The translations under genes and the position numbers were made by a program. A stretch of DNA of 64,000 nucleotides, from the NCBI RefSeq assembly GCF_002073975.1, contig NZ_CP020384.1, forward strand, positions 558,001-622,000, read 5' to 3'. Under the pieces are notes generated by a model. The model had not been told where the DNA came from, made no database searches, and saw only the letters and a list, made by a program, of their open reading frames with translations. Below, piece after piece: positions 8,221-17,195 of the stretch. Position 1 is the first letter of the stretch. The number at the start of each line of letters is the position of its first letter. Source of the DNA: Rhodovulum sp. MB263. Lineage in GTDB: Bacteria > Pseudomonadota > Alphaproteobacteria > Rhodobacterales > Rhodobacteraceae.

Positions 8221-9252
8221 TCAGCCGCGCAGAGCCTCCAGCATCATCGTCACATTCTCGGGATCGGCATCGGGGGTGATGCCATGGCCCAGGTTGAAGA
8301 TATGCGGGCCTTTCGAGAAGGCCTCCTTGATGCGCTTGGTCTCGTCGATCAGCTGCTGACCGCCCGTGACCATCAGTTTCGGGTCCATGTTGCCCTGGAC
8401 GCAGCCGTCCTTCTGCACGTTCTCGACCGCCCATTCGGCCGAGACCGAATTGTCGAGCGCGACGCAATCGGCGCCGGTGGCCCTGGCGAATCCGACATAT
8501 TTGTCGCCTGCTTCGCGCGGGAAGGCGATGCAGGGCAGGCCCGGATGCCGCGCCTTCATCTCGGCGATGATCCGCTTGGCGGGTTCCAGCGCGTATTTGT
8601 CGAAGGCCTCGCCCTTCAGCGATCCGGCCCAGCTGTCGAAGATCTTGACCACTTCGCAGCCCGCCTCGACCTGTTTCGACAGGTATTCGATGGTGGCCTC
8701 GGTCAACAGCTCGATCAGCGCCGCGAAGGTCGCCTCGTCCTCCTGACGCAGCGCATGGGCCGGCGCCTGGTCCTTGGTGCCGCGACCGGCGATCATGTAG
8801 GTCGCCACCGTCCAGGGCGCGCCGGCAAAGCCGATCAGCGTGGTCTCTTTCGGCAGCTCGCGCGACAGGATCCGGCAGGTCTCGTAGACCGGGGCCATGT
8901 GGTCGTGGATGTCGTCCTTGCCCTTCAGCGCCTTCAGCCCCTCGGGACCGGTGATCGTCGACATGCGCGGGCCTTCGCCGGTTTCGAACCACAGCTCGGC
9001 GCCCAGCGCCTGCGGCAGCAGCAGGATGTCGGCGAACAGGATGGCGGCATCGAAGCCGTAGCGGCGGATCGGCTGCAGCGTCACCTCGGCCGCAAGCTCC
9101 GAGTTGTAGCACAGCGACAGAAAGTCGCCCGCTTCGGCGCGGGTGGCCTTGTATTCAGGAAGATAGCGCCCCGCTTGGCGCATGAGCCAGACCGGGGGCA
9201 CGTCCATCGTCTCTCCGGAAAGTGCCCGCAGCAGTTTTTTAGTTTCCGCCAT
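8221..9252 (-). CDS. hemE: Uroporphyrinogen decarboxylase
   Basis: A 343-residue HemE, which converts uroporphyrinogen III to coproporphyrinogen III. The N-terminal signature [16 protein letters not shown] holds the conserved Arg residues that bind substrate carboxylates. The active-site Asp lies in [16 protein letters not shown], and [16 protein letters not shown] is the second family signature. The C-terminus [20 protein letters not shown] carries the conserved His of FNLGHG. It is divergent from hemC with a 103-bp shared upstream region, so the two may share control elements. Confidence 0.97.
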   Translation of the reverse strand: MAETKKLLRALSGETMDVPPVWLMRQAGRYLPEYKATRAEAGDFLSLCYNSELAAEVTLQPIRRYGFDAAILFADILLLPQALGAELWFETGEGPRMSTITGPEGLKALKGKDDIHDHMAPVYETCRILSRELPKETTLIGFAGAPWTVATYMIAGRGTKDQAPAHALRQEDEATFAALIELLTEATIEYLSKQVEAGCEVVKIFDSWAGSLKGEAFDKYALEPAKRIIAEMKARHPGLPCIAFPREAGDKYVGFARATGADCVALDNSVSAEWAVENVQKDGCVQGNMDPKLMVTGGQQLIDETKRIKEAFSKGPHIFNLGHGITPDADPENVTMMLEALRG

Positions 9253-9355
9253 CGTCGTCCCCGTTTATGTGTGCGGCCCGTCGTCCCCTGCTTGCGTCAG
9301 CATGTCAAGACAGGCCGAGTTGTCAGGACGACGTGACGCGATTAGAGGTTTGGGC

Positions 9356-10300
9356 ATGGCTATCACACTTCCTTCCCCCGCTTCACCCCTGAAGATCGGC
9401 ACGCGCGGCTCGCCGCTGGCGCTGGCCCAGGCATATGAAACCCGCGAACGGCTGATGAAGGCCTTCGATCTGCCGGAGGATGCCTTCGAGATCGTGGTGA
9501 TCAACACCATTGCCGACCGGGTGCTCGACAGGGCGCTGAAGGAGATTGGCGGCAAGGGTCTCTTCACCAAGGAGATCGAGGACGCCATGCTGGGCGGCAA
9601 GATCGACATCGCGGTCCATTCGACCAAGGACATGGCGGTCGAGCAGCCCGAGGGGCTGGTGCTGGACACCTTCCTGCCGCGCGAGAATTACCGCGACGCC
9701 TTCATCTCGAAGACCGCCGGATCGCTGAAGGATCTGGCAGAGGGCGCTGTCGTCGGCACCTCGTCGCTGCGGCGCCGCTCGCAGCTGCTGAACTACCGGC
9801 CCGACCTGAAGGTGGTGGAATTCCGCGGCAATGTGCAGACCCGGCTGAAGAAGCTGGAAGATGGCGTGGCCGAGGCGACCTTCCTCGCGATGGCCGGGCT
9901 GAACCGTCTGGGCATGGAAGAGGTCGCAAGCTCGACCATCGAACCCGAAGAGATGCTGCCGGCCGTGGCGCAGGGCGCTATCGGGATCGAACGGCGTGTC
10001 GACGACGCGCTGGCCGGTCACCTGCTGGAGGCGCTGCATGACAAGGCGACGGGCGAGATGATGGCCTGCGAACGCGCCTTCCTCGACGCGCTGGACGGCT
10101 CCTGCGAGACGCCGATCGGCGGGCTTGCGCTGCACGAGGGCGGCAATCTCTGGCTTCGGGGCGAGATCCTGCGTCCCGACGGCTCGGAGCGGATCGCGGG
10201 CGAGGATCGCGCCCCCATCGAGGATGCGGCCGAGATGGGCTTTGCGCTTGGCAAGAAGCTGCGCGAAGAGGCGGGCGAGGGCTTCTTCGACTGGGACTGA
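9356..10300 (+). CDS. hemC: Hydroxymethylbilane synthase (porphobilinogen deaminase)
   Basis: A 314-residue HemC, which links four porphobilinogens into hydroxymethylbilane. Motifs are KIGTRGSPLALAQA at the N-terminus, GKGLFTKEIEDAML, AVHSTKDMAVEQPEGL (contains the catalytic Asp), GTSSLRRRSQLL and EFRGNVQTRLKKL. The dipyrromethane cofactor Cys is residue 250 in LDGSCETPIGG. The ATG at 9356 is chosen because similarity starts there; the open frame continues upstream to 9182 but overlaps the divergent hemE start region. A terminator follows the stop. Confidence 0.97.
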   Translation: MAITLPSPASPLKIGTRGSPLALAQAYETRERLMKAFDLPEDAFEIVVINTIADRVLDRALKEIGGKGLFTKEIEDAMLGGKIDIAVHSTKDMAVEQPEGLVLDTFLPRENYRDAFISKTAGSLKDLAEGAVVGTSSLRRRSQLLNYRPDLKVVEFRGNVQTRLKKLEDGVAEATFLAMAGLNRLGMEEVASSTIEPEEMLPAVAQGAIGIERRVDDALAGHLLEALHDKATGEMMACERAFLDALDGSCETPIGGLALHEGGNLWLRGEILRPDGSERIAGEDRAPIEDAAEMGFALGKKLREEAGEGFFDWD

Positions 10301-10331
10301 GCCCCGGCAGGAGCCATCGGGACGATAGCAG

Positions 10332-10356
10332 CGCCCGGCCGCAAGGCCGGGCGTTT
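10332..10356 (+). terminator. Rho-independent terminator after hemC
   Basis: A perfect 9-bp stem CGCCCGGCC/GGCCGGGCG with loop GCA(A) is followed by TTTTCC, 31 bp after the hemC stop. It separates hemC from the convergent FAD-oxidase gene. Confidence 0.8.
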
Positions 10357-10376
10357 TCCGTTTCAAGGCCGCGCCG

Positions 10377-11831
10377 TCAGTCCCGGGCGGGCGGCACCAG
10401 CTTGCCGGGATTCATGATGCCCTCGGGGTCGAGCGCGGCCTTGATCCGGCGCATGGCGTCCAGCGCCACCGGGTTCTTGCGCCGTGCCATGGTCGAGAGT
10501 TTCGACAGCCCGATCCCGTGTTCGGCCGAGAAGCTGCCATCGAGCGCCGCGACCTCGTCCTCGACCGCCTCGCGGAGCGCTTCCTTGAGATCGGCGCTGC
10601 CCGAACTGGCCCAGACCGTGTAATGCAGGTTGCCATCGCCCAGATGGCCCACGGTGACGCTTTCGGCGCCCGGATCGATCTGCGGCAGGCGCGCGGCCAT
10701 CCGCCCGAGGAAGGTGCCGACCCGGTCGAGCGGCAGCGCGATGTCGTTGTCGACCACATGCGGGGCAGAGAAGCAGATTTCGGCCGAGATCTCGCGCCGG
10801 GCCCAGATCTCCTGACGCTGGGTCTCGTTCTGGGCGACGACGGCGTCCAGCACCTCGCCGCGCTCGAAGCCTTCGGCCAGCGTGTCTTCCAGAAGCTGCA
10901 CCACCGGCAGCCTGCCATCGGGCCCGGGCGTGGCATCGCGCGGTGCGGTGGCGCCGATCTCGACCATGAGGCTGACCGGATAGGTGCGGTCGAAGGGCGG
11001 GCGCATCTCGGGGCGCAGCCGGAACAGCTGGCGCATGTAGTCGTCGGGCATGTATTCGAAGGCCTCGACGGCGCCGCCCGTGGCCTCCTGCAGCCGGTTC
11101 AGGAGATCGAGCGCGGCATCCAGATCGCTGACCGCGACCATGGCGGTGGCATAGGCGCGGGGGCGCGGGAAAAGCTTTAGCACGGCCGCCGTGATGATCC
11201 CCAGCGTGCCCTCGGCGCCGATCATCAGATCCTTGAGGTCGAGCCCGGTATTGTCCTTGTGCAGAGGGCTCATCACATCCATCACCCGACCGTCGGGCAG
11301 CACCGCCTCGAGCCCGAGGCAGAGCCCGCGCGTGCTGCCATAGCGCACCACGTTCGAGCCGCCGGCATTGGTCGAGAGCACGCCGCCGATGAGCGCCGAG
11401 CCGCGGGCGCCAAATGTCAGCGGAAAGACCATGTCCCGGGCCTCGGCCGCGTCATGGAGCTGCGACAGGATCACGCCCGCCTCGACCGTTGCGGTCCGGG
11501 CGCGGGGGTTGATCTCGCGGATCCGGTTCAGCCGTTCGACCGAGACCATCAGCGCGCCATCGCAATAGGCCCCGCCCGCAAGCCCGGTATTGCCCGCGAC
11601 CGGCACCAGCGCCAGCCGGTTCCGGGCGGCGAAGGTCACGATGGCGGCAAGCTGGTCGCGGTCGGCCGGGCGCAGCAGCGCGGCGGGCGTGCCCTTGTAT
11701 TTGCCGGTCCAGTCATGGGCGTGACGTCTTGTATCCTCGCCGGTCAGCACATGGGCGGGGCCGAGAAGGTCGGTGAGATAGGGGATCGGGTCCAAATGCG
11801 CCTCCGTCAATCGGCCTTCACCTAACGCCAA
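10377..11831 (-). CDS. FAD-binding oxidase (GlcD/D-2-hydroxyacid dehydrogenase family)
   Basis: A 484-residue flavoprotein with an N-terminal PCMH-type FAD domain (about 30-240) and a C-terminal FAD-linked oxidase domain (about 240-478). FAD-binding motifs are VPVAGNTGLAGGAYC, GALIGGVLSTNAGGSNVVRYG and GTLGIITAAVLKLFPRP. The C-terminal GHLGDGNLHYTVW and FSAEHGIGLSK carry the conserved His and Glu of the GlcD/D2HGDH/D-lactate dehydrogenase family. The electron acceptor is probably an ETF or quinone. The substrate (D-lactate, D-2-hydroxyglutarate or similar) cannot be decided. The first residues may be over-extended, since homology starts near HLDPIPYL. Confidence 0.87.
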   Translation of the reverse strand: MALGEGRLTEAHLDPIPYLTDLLGPAHVLTGEDTRRHAHDWTGKYKGTPAALLRPADRDQLAAIVTFAARNRLALVPVAGNTGLAGGAYCDGALMVSVERLNRIREINPRARTATVEAGVILSQLHDAAEARDMVFPLTFGARGSALIGGVLSTNAGGSNVVRYGSTRGLCLGLEAVLPDGRVMDVMSPLHKDNTGLDLKDLMIGAEGTLGIITAAVLKLFPRPRAYATAMVAVSDLDAALDLLNRLQEATGGAVEAFEYMPDDYMRQLFRLRPEMRPPFDRTYPVSLMVEIGATAPRDATPGPDGRLPVVQLLEDTLAEGFERGEVLDAVVAQNETQRQEIWARREISAEICFSAPHVVDNDIALPLDRVGTFLGRMAARLPQIDPGAESVTVGHLGDGNLHYTVWASSGSADLKEALREAVEDEVAALDGSFSAEHGIGLSKLSTMARRKNPVALDAMRRIKAALDPEGIMNPGKLVPPARD

Positions 11832-11950
11832 GCGGGCGGGCTTGGCCAGAGGGCTGAAGCCGGACGGGGCAGGGCAGACCTGTCAAAAGCCGCGCCTTTC
11901 GGTGCAGGATCGCGGTCCCGGTCCGCTCAGATCCCGTCTTTGGCCCAGAC

Positions 11951-12595
11951 TCAGCCCCCGGCGCCGGCCCCGGCGCGGTCGACCAGTTCGAGCACGCTCG
12001 GCCCCATCGCCTCGACGATCAGTTTCACGCCTGCGGCCGAGGGGTGGATGCCGTCATCCTGCATGTAGCGCGCCATCGCCGTGCCGCGGTCGGGCAGATC
12101 GGTCAGGCCCTTGAGGAAATTCGGGAAATAAAGCGTGTCATGGGCCCTGGCGAGTTCGGGATACATGGCGTCGAAGGCGGCCTTGAATTCAGGCCCGTAA
12201 TTGCCCGGCGCATCGAGCCCGACCAGCAGGACCGGCACATCCGCGGCCTCGGCCCGGGTCAGGATCGCGTCGAGATTGGCCCGCGAGGCGGCCGGGTCGA
12301 TGCCGCGCAACAGATCGTTGCCGCCAAGCGCCACGATCAGCCCGTCGACCTCGGGCGTGAGCGTCCAGCCGATCCGGGACAGCCCGCCCGCCGTGGTGTC
12401 GCCCGAGACCCCGGCATTCAGAACCGTGACATCGGCGCCCTGCGCTCTCAGCCAGGCCTGAAGCTGGGGCACGAATCCCTCTTCCTGCGGCAGGCCGTAG
12501 CCCTGGGTCAGGCTGTCGCCGAGGGCGGCGAGGGTGATTTCGGCGCGGGCGGGTCCGGCGCCGGCAGAGAGGCCCAGTGCCAGCATCAATGCCAC
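11951..12595 (-). CDS. tesA: Arylesterase / lysophospholipase L1-like SGNH hydrolase (TesA-like)
   Basis: About 214 residues of a secreted SGNH hydrolase. The GDSL motif LAALGDSLTQGYG holds the nucleophile Ser; block II is NAGVSGDTTAGGL, block III is ALGGNDLLRG, and block V is DDGIHPSAAG with catalytic Asp and His. A signal peptide (ALMLALGLSAGAGPARA) precedes the GDSL block. The start is uncertain: GTG at 12595 or ATG at 12586. The open frame runs on into the oppositely oriented ABC gene, so longer starts are unlikely. It is divergent from ybbA-ybbP, the same order as tesA//ybbA-ybbP in E. coli. Confidence 0.87.
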   Translation of the reverse strand: MALMLALGLSAGAGPARAEITLAALGDSLTQGYGLPQEEGFVPQLQAWLRAQGADVTVLNAGVSGDTTAGGLSRIGWTLTPEVDGLIVALGGNDLLRGIDPAASRANLDAILTRAEAADVPVLLVGLDAPGNYGPEFKAAFDAMYPELARAHDTLYFPNFLKGLTDLPDRGTAMARYMQDDGIHPSAAGVKLIVEAMGPSVLELVDRAGAGAGG

Positions 12596-12662
12596 GCTCA
12601 GGTTGAGGGCGCGGGCGGCCGCCCCATATCGGGGGGAGGGCAGGCAATGGAGGCACCGCGCG

Positions 12663-13358
12663 ATGGCAGACCCGATTCTTTCGCTCAGCGACGTGACGCT
12701 GACGCTCGCCGGCAATGCCGGCCCGGTCGAGATCCTGCATGGCATCTCGCTCGACGTGGCGCCGGGCGAGACCCTGGGGCTGGTCGGTCCGTCTGGATCG
12801 GGCAAGTCGTCTCTCCTCATGCTGATGGGCGGGCTCGAACGGGCCAGCGCGGGTCGGGTGACGGCGCTGGGCCGCGATCTTACGGCGATGAACGAGGACC
12901 AGCTCGCCCGGTTCCGCAGGGAACATATGGGCGTGGTGTTCCAGTCTTTCCACCTGATCCCGACCATGACCGCGCTGGAAAACGTGGCGACGCCGCTGGA
13001 GTTGGCGGGTCATCGCGACGCCTTCGAGCGGGCCCGCGACGAGCTGCGCGCGGTCGGGCTCGGCGCCCGGATCGACCATTATCCCAGCCAGATGTCCGGC
13101 GGCGAGCAGCAGCGCGTGGCGCTGGCCCGCGCCGCCGCGCCGCGCCCGCATCTGCTTCTGGCCGACGAGCCCACCGGTAATCTCGACGGCGCCAATGGCG
13201 CGGCGATCATGGAGCTTCTGTTCGGGCTGCGCGACCGTCATGGCGCGACGCTGGTGCTGGTGACCCATGCCGCCGATCTGGCCGCGCGCTGCGACCGGGT
13301 GATCGAGCTGGCCGACGGGCGGATCGCAGGCGAAGCCGCGCAGAGGGCGGCGGAATGA
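12663..13358 (+). CDS. ABC transporter ATP-binding protein, YbbA/LolD-like
   Basis: A 231-residue ATPase with Walker [10 protein letters not shown] (42-50), Q-loop [10 protein letters not shown], signature [12 protein letters not shown] (about 144) and Walker [15 protein letters not shown] (163-176). The [13 protein letters not shown] segment is typical of the LolD/MacB/YbbA group that works with FtsX-type permeases. The start at 12663 ([10 protein letters not shown]) is chosen because similarity begins there. The stop overlaps the permease start by ATGA, indicating translational coupling. The role is probably export or mechanotransmission rather than import; the substrate is unknown. Confidence 0.93.
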   Translation: MADPILSLSDVTLTLAGNAGPVEILHGISLDVAPGETLGLVGPSGSGKSSLLMLMGGLERASAGRVTALGRDLTAMNEDQLARFRREHMGVVFQSFHLIPTMTALENVATPLELAGHRDAFERARDELRAVGLGARIDHYPSQMSGGEQQRVALARAAAPRPHLLLADEPTGNLDGANGAAIMELLFGLRDRHGATLVLVTHAADLAARCDRVIELADGRIAGEAAQRAAE

Positions 13359-15877
13359 GCCTTGCGGTCGCGGCCCGGATCGCCCGGCGCGAGCTGCGCG
13401 GCGGGCTGCGCGGCTTCTATGTCTTTCTCGCCTGTCTTGCGCTGGGCGTCGCGGCCATCGCTGCGGTGGGCTCGGTCCGCGAAAGCATCGAGGCCGGGCT
13501 GACCCGCGAGGGCGCGGCGCTTCTGGGCGGCGATGCCGAGATGACGCTGACCTACCGCTTTGCCTCGGAGGAGGAACGCCCCTGGATGGAGGGCGTGTCG
13601 GCGGCGTTGTCGGAAGTGGTTGATTTCCGTTCGATGGTGGCGGTCGTGCGCGATGGCGAGACCGAACGCGGGCTGACCCAGGTCAAGGCGGTCGACGATG
13701 CCTATCCGCTTTACGGGCAGGTCGTGCTGGACCCGCCGATACCGCTGGATGAGGCCATCGCGGGCAATGGCGCGGTGATGGAGCGGGTGCTGGCCGACCG
13801 GCTGGGCCTTGTGCCGGGCGACAGCTTCCGGCTGGGAACCGCCGATTACAGGCTGTCCGCGGTCTTGCTGCGCGAGCCCGACGGGGCAGGCGCCGGCTTC
13901 GGGCTGGGACCGCGGCTGATCCTGCGCAAGGCCGCGCTCGAGCCCTCGGGGCTGCTGGCGCCGGGCACGCTTTACGAGGTCAAGTACCGGCTGAAACTGC
14001 CGCCCGGCCATGACATCGCCGCGCTCGAGCGCGCGGCCGAGAGCCGCTTTGCCGATCGGGGCGTGCGCTGGCGGGATGCCCGGAACGGCGCGCCCGGCAT
14101 GACCCGCTTCGTCGACCGCATGGCCTCGTTCCTGGTGCTGGTCGGGCTGGCCGGGCTGGCGGTGGGCGGTGTCGGCGTCTCGGCGGCGGTGCGCTCCTAT
14201 ATCGACGGCAAGACCGAGGTGGTGGCGATCCTGAAGACGCTGGGCGCCGAGGGCGGCACGATCCTCGCGGCCTATCTCATGCAGATCGGCGCGCTGGCCG
14301 GGCTTGGCATCTTTCTTGGACTCGGGCTGGGCGCGCTGCTGCCCTTGGCGGCCGGGCCTTTCCTCGCCGCGCAGCTGCCGGTTCCGGCCGAGTTCACGGT
14401 CCATGCCGGGCCGCTGGCAGAAGCCGCGCTTTACGGCGTTCTGACCGCGCTCCTCTTCACGCTCTGGCCGCTGGCCCGGACCGAGGAGGTGCGGGCGGCG
14501 GCGCTGTTTCGCGATGCCTCGGGGCGGATCCGGGCCTGGCCGCGGCCGCGCTATATCGCGGCGACGGTGTTTCTGGCGCTGGCGCTGATCGGGATAGCGG
14601 CCTGGTTCTCGGGCGTGCCGAAACTGGCGTTCTGGGCAGCGGCGGGCATTCTCGGCGCGCTGGGCCTTCTGGTGCTGGCCGCGGCGGGGCTTCGCCGGAT
14701 CGCGCGTGTCGCGGCCCGGGCGCGGGTTTTGCGCGGGCGCACTGCGCTGCGGCTGGCGCTGGGCGCGGTCGGCGGGCCGGGGGGCGAGACCGCCTCGGTG
14801 GTACTGTCGCTGGGGCTTGGGCTGTCGATCCTTGCCGCCATCGGTCAGATCGATTCGAACCTCCGGAGCGCGATCCGGCAGGAGCTTCCCGAACGTGCCC
14901 CCTCCTATTTCGTGGTCGACATCCAGCCCGGCCAGCTTGACGGGTTCCTGGCCCGGCTCGGGCGCGATCCTGGTGTCAGCCGGGTCGAGACCGCGCCGAT
15001 GCTGCGCGGCGTTCTGACCCGGATCAACGGCCGTCCCGCGCGCGAGGTGGCGGGCGATCACTGGGTGGTGCGGGGCGACCGGGGCGTGACCTATGCCGAC
15101 CGGCCGCCGGAAAACACCGTCGTCACCGACGGGCTCTGGTGGCCTCCCGGCTATGACGGGCCGCCGCAGGTCAGCTTTGCCCGCGAGGAGGCCGGCGAGA
15201 TCGGGCTGAAGCTTGGTGACGAGATCACCGTCAACATCCTCGGCCGCGACATCACCGCGACGGTGACGAGCTTCCGCGAGGTCGATTTCTCGACCGCGGG
15301 CATCGGCTTCGTGATGACGATGGATCCGGCCGCCGTCGCAGGGGCGCCGCATACCCATATCGCCACGATCTATGCCGAGCCATCGGCCGAGGCGGCGATC
15401 CTGCGCGATCTTGCCTCGGCCTATCCCAACATCACCGCGATCCGGATCAAGGATGCGCTCGACCGGGTGGCCGAGGTGCTGTCGGGCCTTGCCGCTGCCA
15501 TCGCCTATGGCGCCTCGGCGACGCTGGTGACCGGGGTGATCGTGCTGATCGGCGCGGCCGCGGCCGGTCAGCGGGCGCGGATCTTCGAGGCGGCGGTGCT
15601 GAAGACGGTGGGCGCGGTGCGGGGCCAGATCCTGGCCTATTTCGCGCTGCGTTCGGCGATGCTGGGGGCGGCGGCGGGGACCGTCGCGATCTTCGCGGGC
15701 GGGGTCGCGGGCTGGGCGGTGATGCGCTTCGTGATGGAGGGCGATTACCGCTTCGAGCCGGTCTCGGCGCTGGCCATCGTCCTGGGTGGTGCGCTGGCGA
15801 CGCTGCTGGCGGGGCTTGCCTTCGCCTGGCGGCCGCTGGCGGCACGGCCGGCCCGGGTACTGCGCGCGCGCGAATAG
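13355..15877 (+). CDS. ABC transporter FtsX-like permease (YbbP family)
   Basis: An 840-residue membrane protein with two FtsX domains. It has an N-terminal helix (FYVFLACLALGVAAIAAVG), a periplasmic domain, three helices around 255-345 (FLVLVGLAGLAVGGVGVSAA onward), central helices around 400-455, a second periplasmic domain (about 490-680), and three C-terminal helices (ATLVTGVIVLIGAAAAG, then GAAAGTVAIFAGGVAGWAVM). Length and layout match YbbP. It overlaps the ATPase gene by 4 bp. With the divergent esterase it forms the conserved TesA-YbbA-YbbP locus, whose function is poorly defined. Confidence 0.9.
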   Translation: MSLAVAARIARRELRGGLRGFYVFLACLALGVAAIAAVGSVRESIEAGLTREGAALLGGDAEMTLTYRFASEEERPWMEGVSAALSEVVDFRSMVAVVRDGETERGLTQVKAVDDAYPLYGQVVLDPPIPLDEAIAGNGAVMERVLADRLGLVPGDSFRLGTADYRLSAVLLREPDGAGAGFGLGPRLILRKAALEPSGLLAPGTLYEVKYRLKLPPGHDIAALERAAESRFADRGVRWRDARNGAPGMTRFVDRMASFLVLVGLAGLAVGGVGVSAAVRSYIDGKTEVVAILKTLGAEGGTILAAYLMQIGALAGLGIFLGLGLGALLPLAAGPFLAAQLPVPAEFTVHAGPLAEAALYGVLTALLFTLWPLARTEEVRAAALFRDASGRIRAWPRPRYIAATVFLALALIGIAAWFSGVPKLAFWAAAGILGALGLLVLAAAGLRRIARVAARARVLRGRTALRLALGAVGGPGGETASVVLSLGLGLSILAAIGQIDSNLRSAIRQELPERAPSYFVVDIQPGQLDGFLARLGRDPGVSRVETAPMLRGVLTRINGRPAREVAGDHWVVRGDRGVTYADRPPENTVVTDGLWWPPGYDGPPQVSFAREEAGEIGLKLGDEITVNILGRDITATVTSFREVDFSTAGIGFVMTMDPAAVAGAPHTHIATIYAEPSAEAAILRDLASAYPNITAIRIKDALDRVAEVLSGLAAAIAYGASATLVTGVIVLIGAAAAGQRARIFEAAVLKTVGAVRGQILAYFALRSAMLGAAAGTVAIFAGGVAGWAVMRFVMEGDYRFEPVSALAIVLGGALATLLAGLAFAWRPLAARPARVLRARE

Positions 15878-15926
15878 CCAGTCGGGCCTTACCCCTTGCG
15901 CAGGCCAGAGGCGACAGCCCGAGGCT

Positions 15927-17012
15927 CTAATCCGGGGCCTTGTCCGTTGGCGCGGCGGCGGCCTCGCGGGCGATGACGGCCCGGGTCCGGGCCACCAGCA
16001 GCGGCAGCGCGACCGTCAGCATCAGCAGGCGGAACACGTGATGCGTGGTCACATAGGCCGGATCGGCGTTCAGAAGCAGCGACATCGCCATCATCGTCTC
16101 GAGCCCGCCCGGGGCGAAGGCGATAAGCGCACTCAGCATCGGCAGGCCCAGAAGCTTGGCCACCAGCGCCGCCGCGACCAGCGAGACCAGCGCGGCGAAA
16201 CCGGTCAGCAGGCTTGCCGCGCCCAGGGACTGCAGCAGCATGCGCGGGGTCACGCCCGAGAACCGCGTGCCGATCAGCGTGCCCATGGCGATGAAGGCCG
16301 GCACCGACAGCCAGACGGGAACCGTGCCCTGGATCGTCCCGGTGGCATGGCCAAGCGCCGAAAGCCCCATCCCGCCCAGCAAAAGCCCGGCCGGAACCCG
16401 CAGCCGGTCGAGCGCGAGCCCGGCCGCGCCCGACAGGGCGAGCAATGCCAGCAGCCCCCGGAGCGGCATCGGCGGCGCCGTCTGCGGCGGCACGACCGGC
16501 AGATCGCCCTGGCCCAGAAGCGGCGCGAGGAACGGCACCAGCAGGATCAGTGCCAGCACGCGGACGGTCTGGATCATCGTCACCCGCGGCAGATCGGCGC
16601 GCAGGTCGGTCGACAGGCTCAGCACGAAGCTCAGATGTCCGGGGGTTGCGGTCAGCAGCGCGCTCATCCGGTCGAAGCCGAACAGGCGACGCAGGAGCCG
16701 CGCGCCAAGCCCGATGATCGTCAGTACCGAGATCGCCAGCACGAGGAGGCTCAGCGGCCAGTGGATCGCGGTGTCGATCGCCTCGGGGGTGACGCTGGCG
16801 CCGAGATTGACGCCGAGGACCACGAAGCAGGCATCGCGGAAGACGCGGGGCAGATCGGCGCGCAGCCCCGCAAGCGCGGCGAGGGTCACGCTCAGCGCGG
16901 GGCCGGTGATGAATGGCGCAGGCATATGCAGCAGCGCGGCAAGCGCCGCGCCGGTGGCGCCGGTGGCAAGGGTCAGAAGGGCAGGGCCCAGCGGTGGGTC
17001 TGTCGATGTCAT
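15927..17012 (-). CDS. AbrB family membrane protein
   Basis: A 361-residue integral membrane protein with about ten helices in two similar halves. The repeated AbrB-duplication motif is visible as MPAPFITGPALSVTLAALAG near the N-terminus and VPAGLLLGGMGLSALGHATG near residue 230. TPGHLSFVLSLS and FAPGGLETMMAM are the paired Pro-Gly motifs at the ends of each half. This family has been called putative ammonia monooxygenase or AbrB (regulator of aidB expression), but biochemical function is not established. It is unrelated to the Bacillus AbrB DNA-binding protein. It is a single gene convergent with ybbP. Confidence 0.85.
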   Translation of the reverse strand: MTSTDPPLGPALLTLATGATGAALAALLHMPAPFITGPALSVTLAALAGLRADLPRVFRDACFVVLGVNLGASVTPEAIDTAIHWPLSLLVLAISVLTIIGLGARLLRRLFGFDRMSALLTATPGHLSFVLSLSTDLRADLPRVTMIQTVRVLALILLVPFLAPLLGQGDLPVVPPQTAPPMPLRGLLALLALSGAAGLALDRLRVPAGLLLGGMGLSALGHATGTIQGTVPVWLSVPAFIAMGTLIGTRFSGVTPRMLLQSLGAASLLTGFAALVSLVAAALVAKLLGLPMLSALIAFAPGGLETMMAMSLLLNADPAYVTTHHVFRLLMLTVALPLLVARTRAVIAREAAAAPTDKAPD

Positions 17013-17195
17013 GCGCGTTTCCGCAGGCGTCGTCCGCCTGCCGGGCCCAGAAACCGTCCTCGCCGCCGTTTGTCAATTCCGTGAAGGGGTTGTGTCCGCC
17101 CTGTCCACAAGCGGAGATCCGCGCGGCAAAGCGATGTTGACTTGCGCTCCGCGCCGTCGCATGCGCCTTTGCAACGGTTTTCGAGGAGGCTGCGC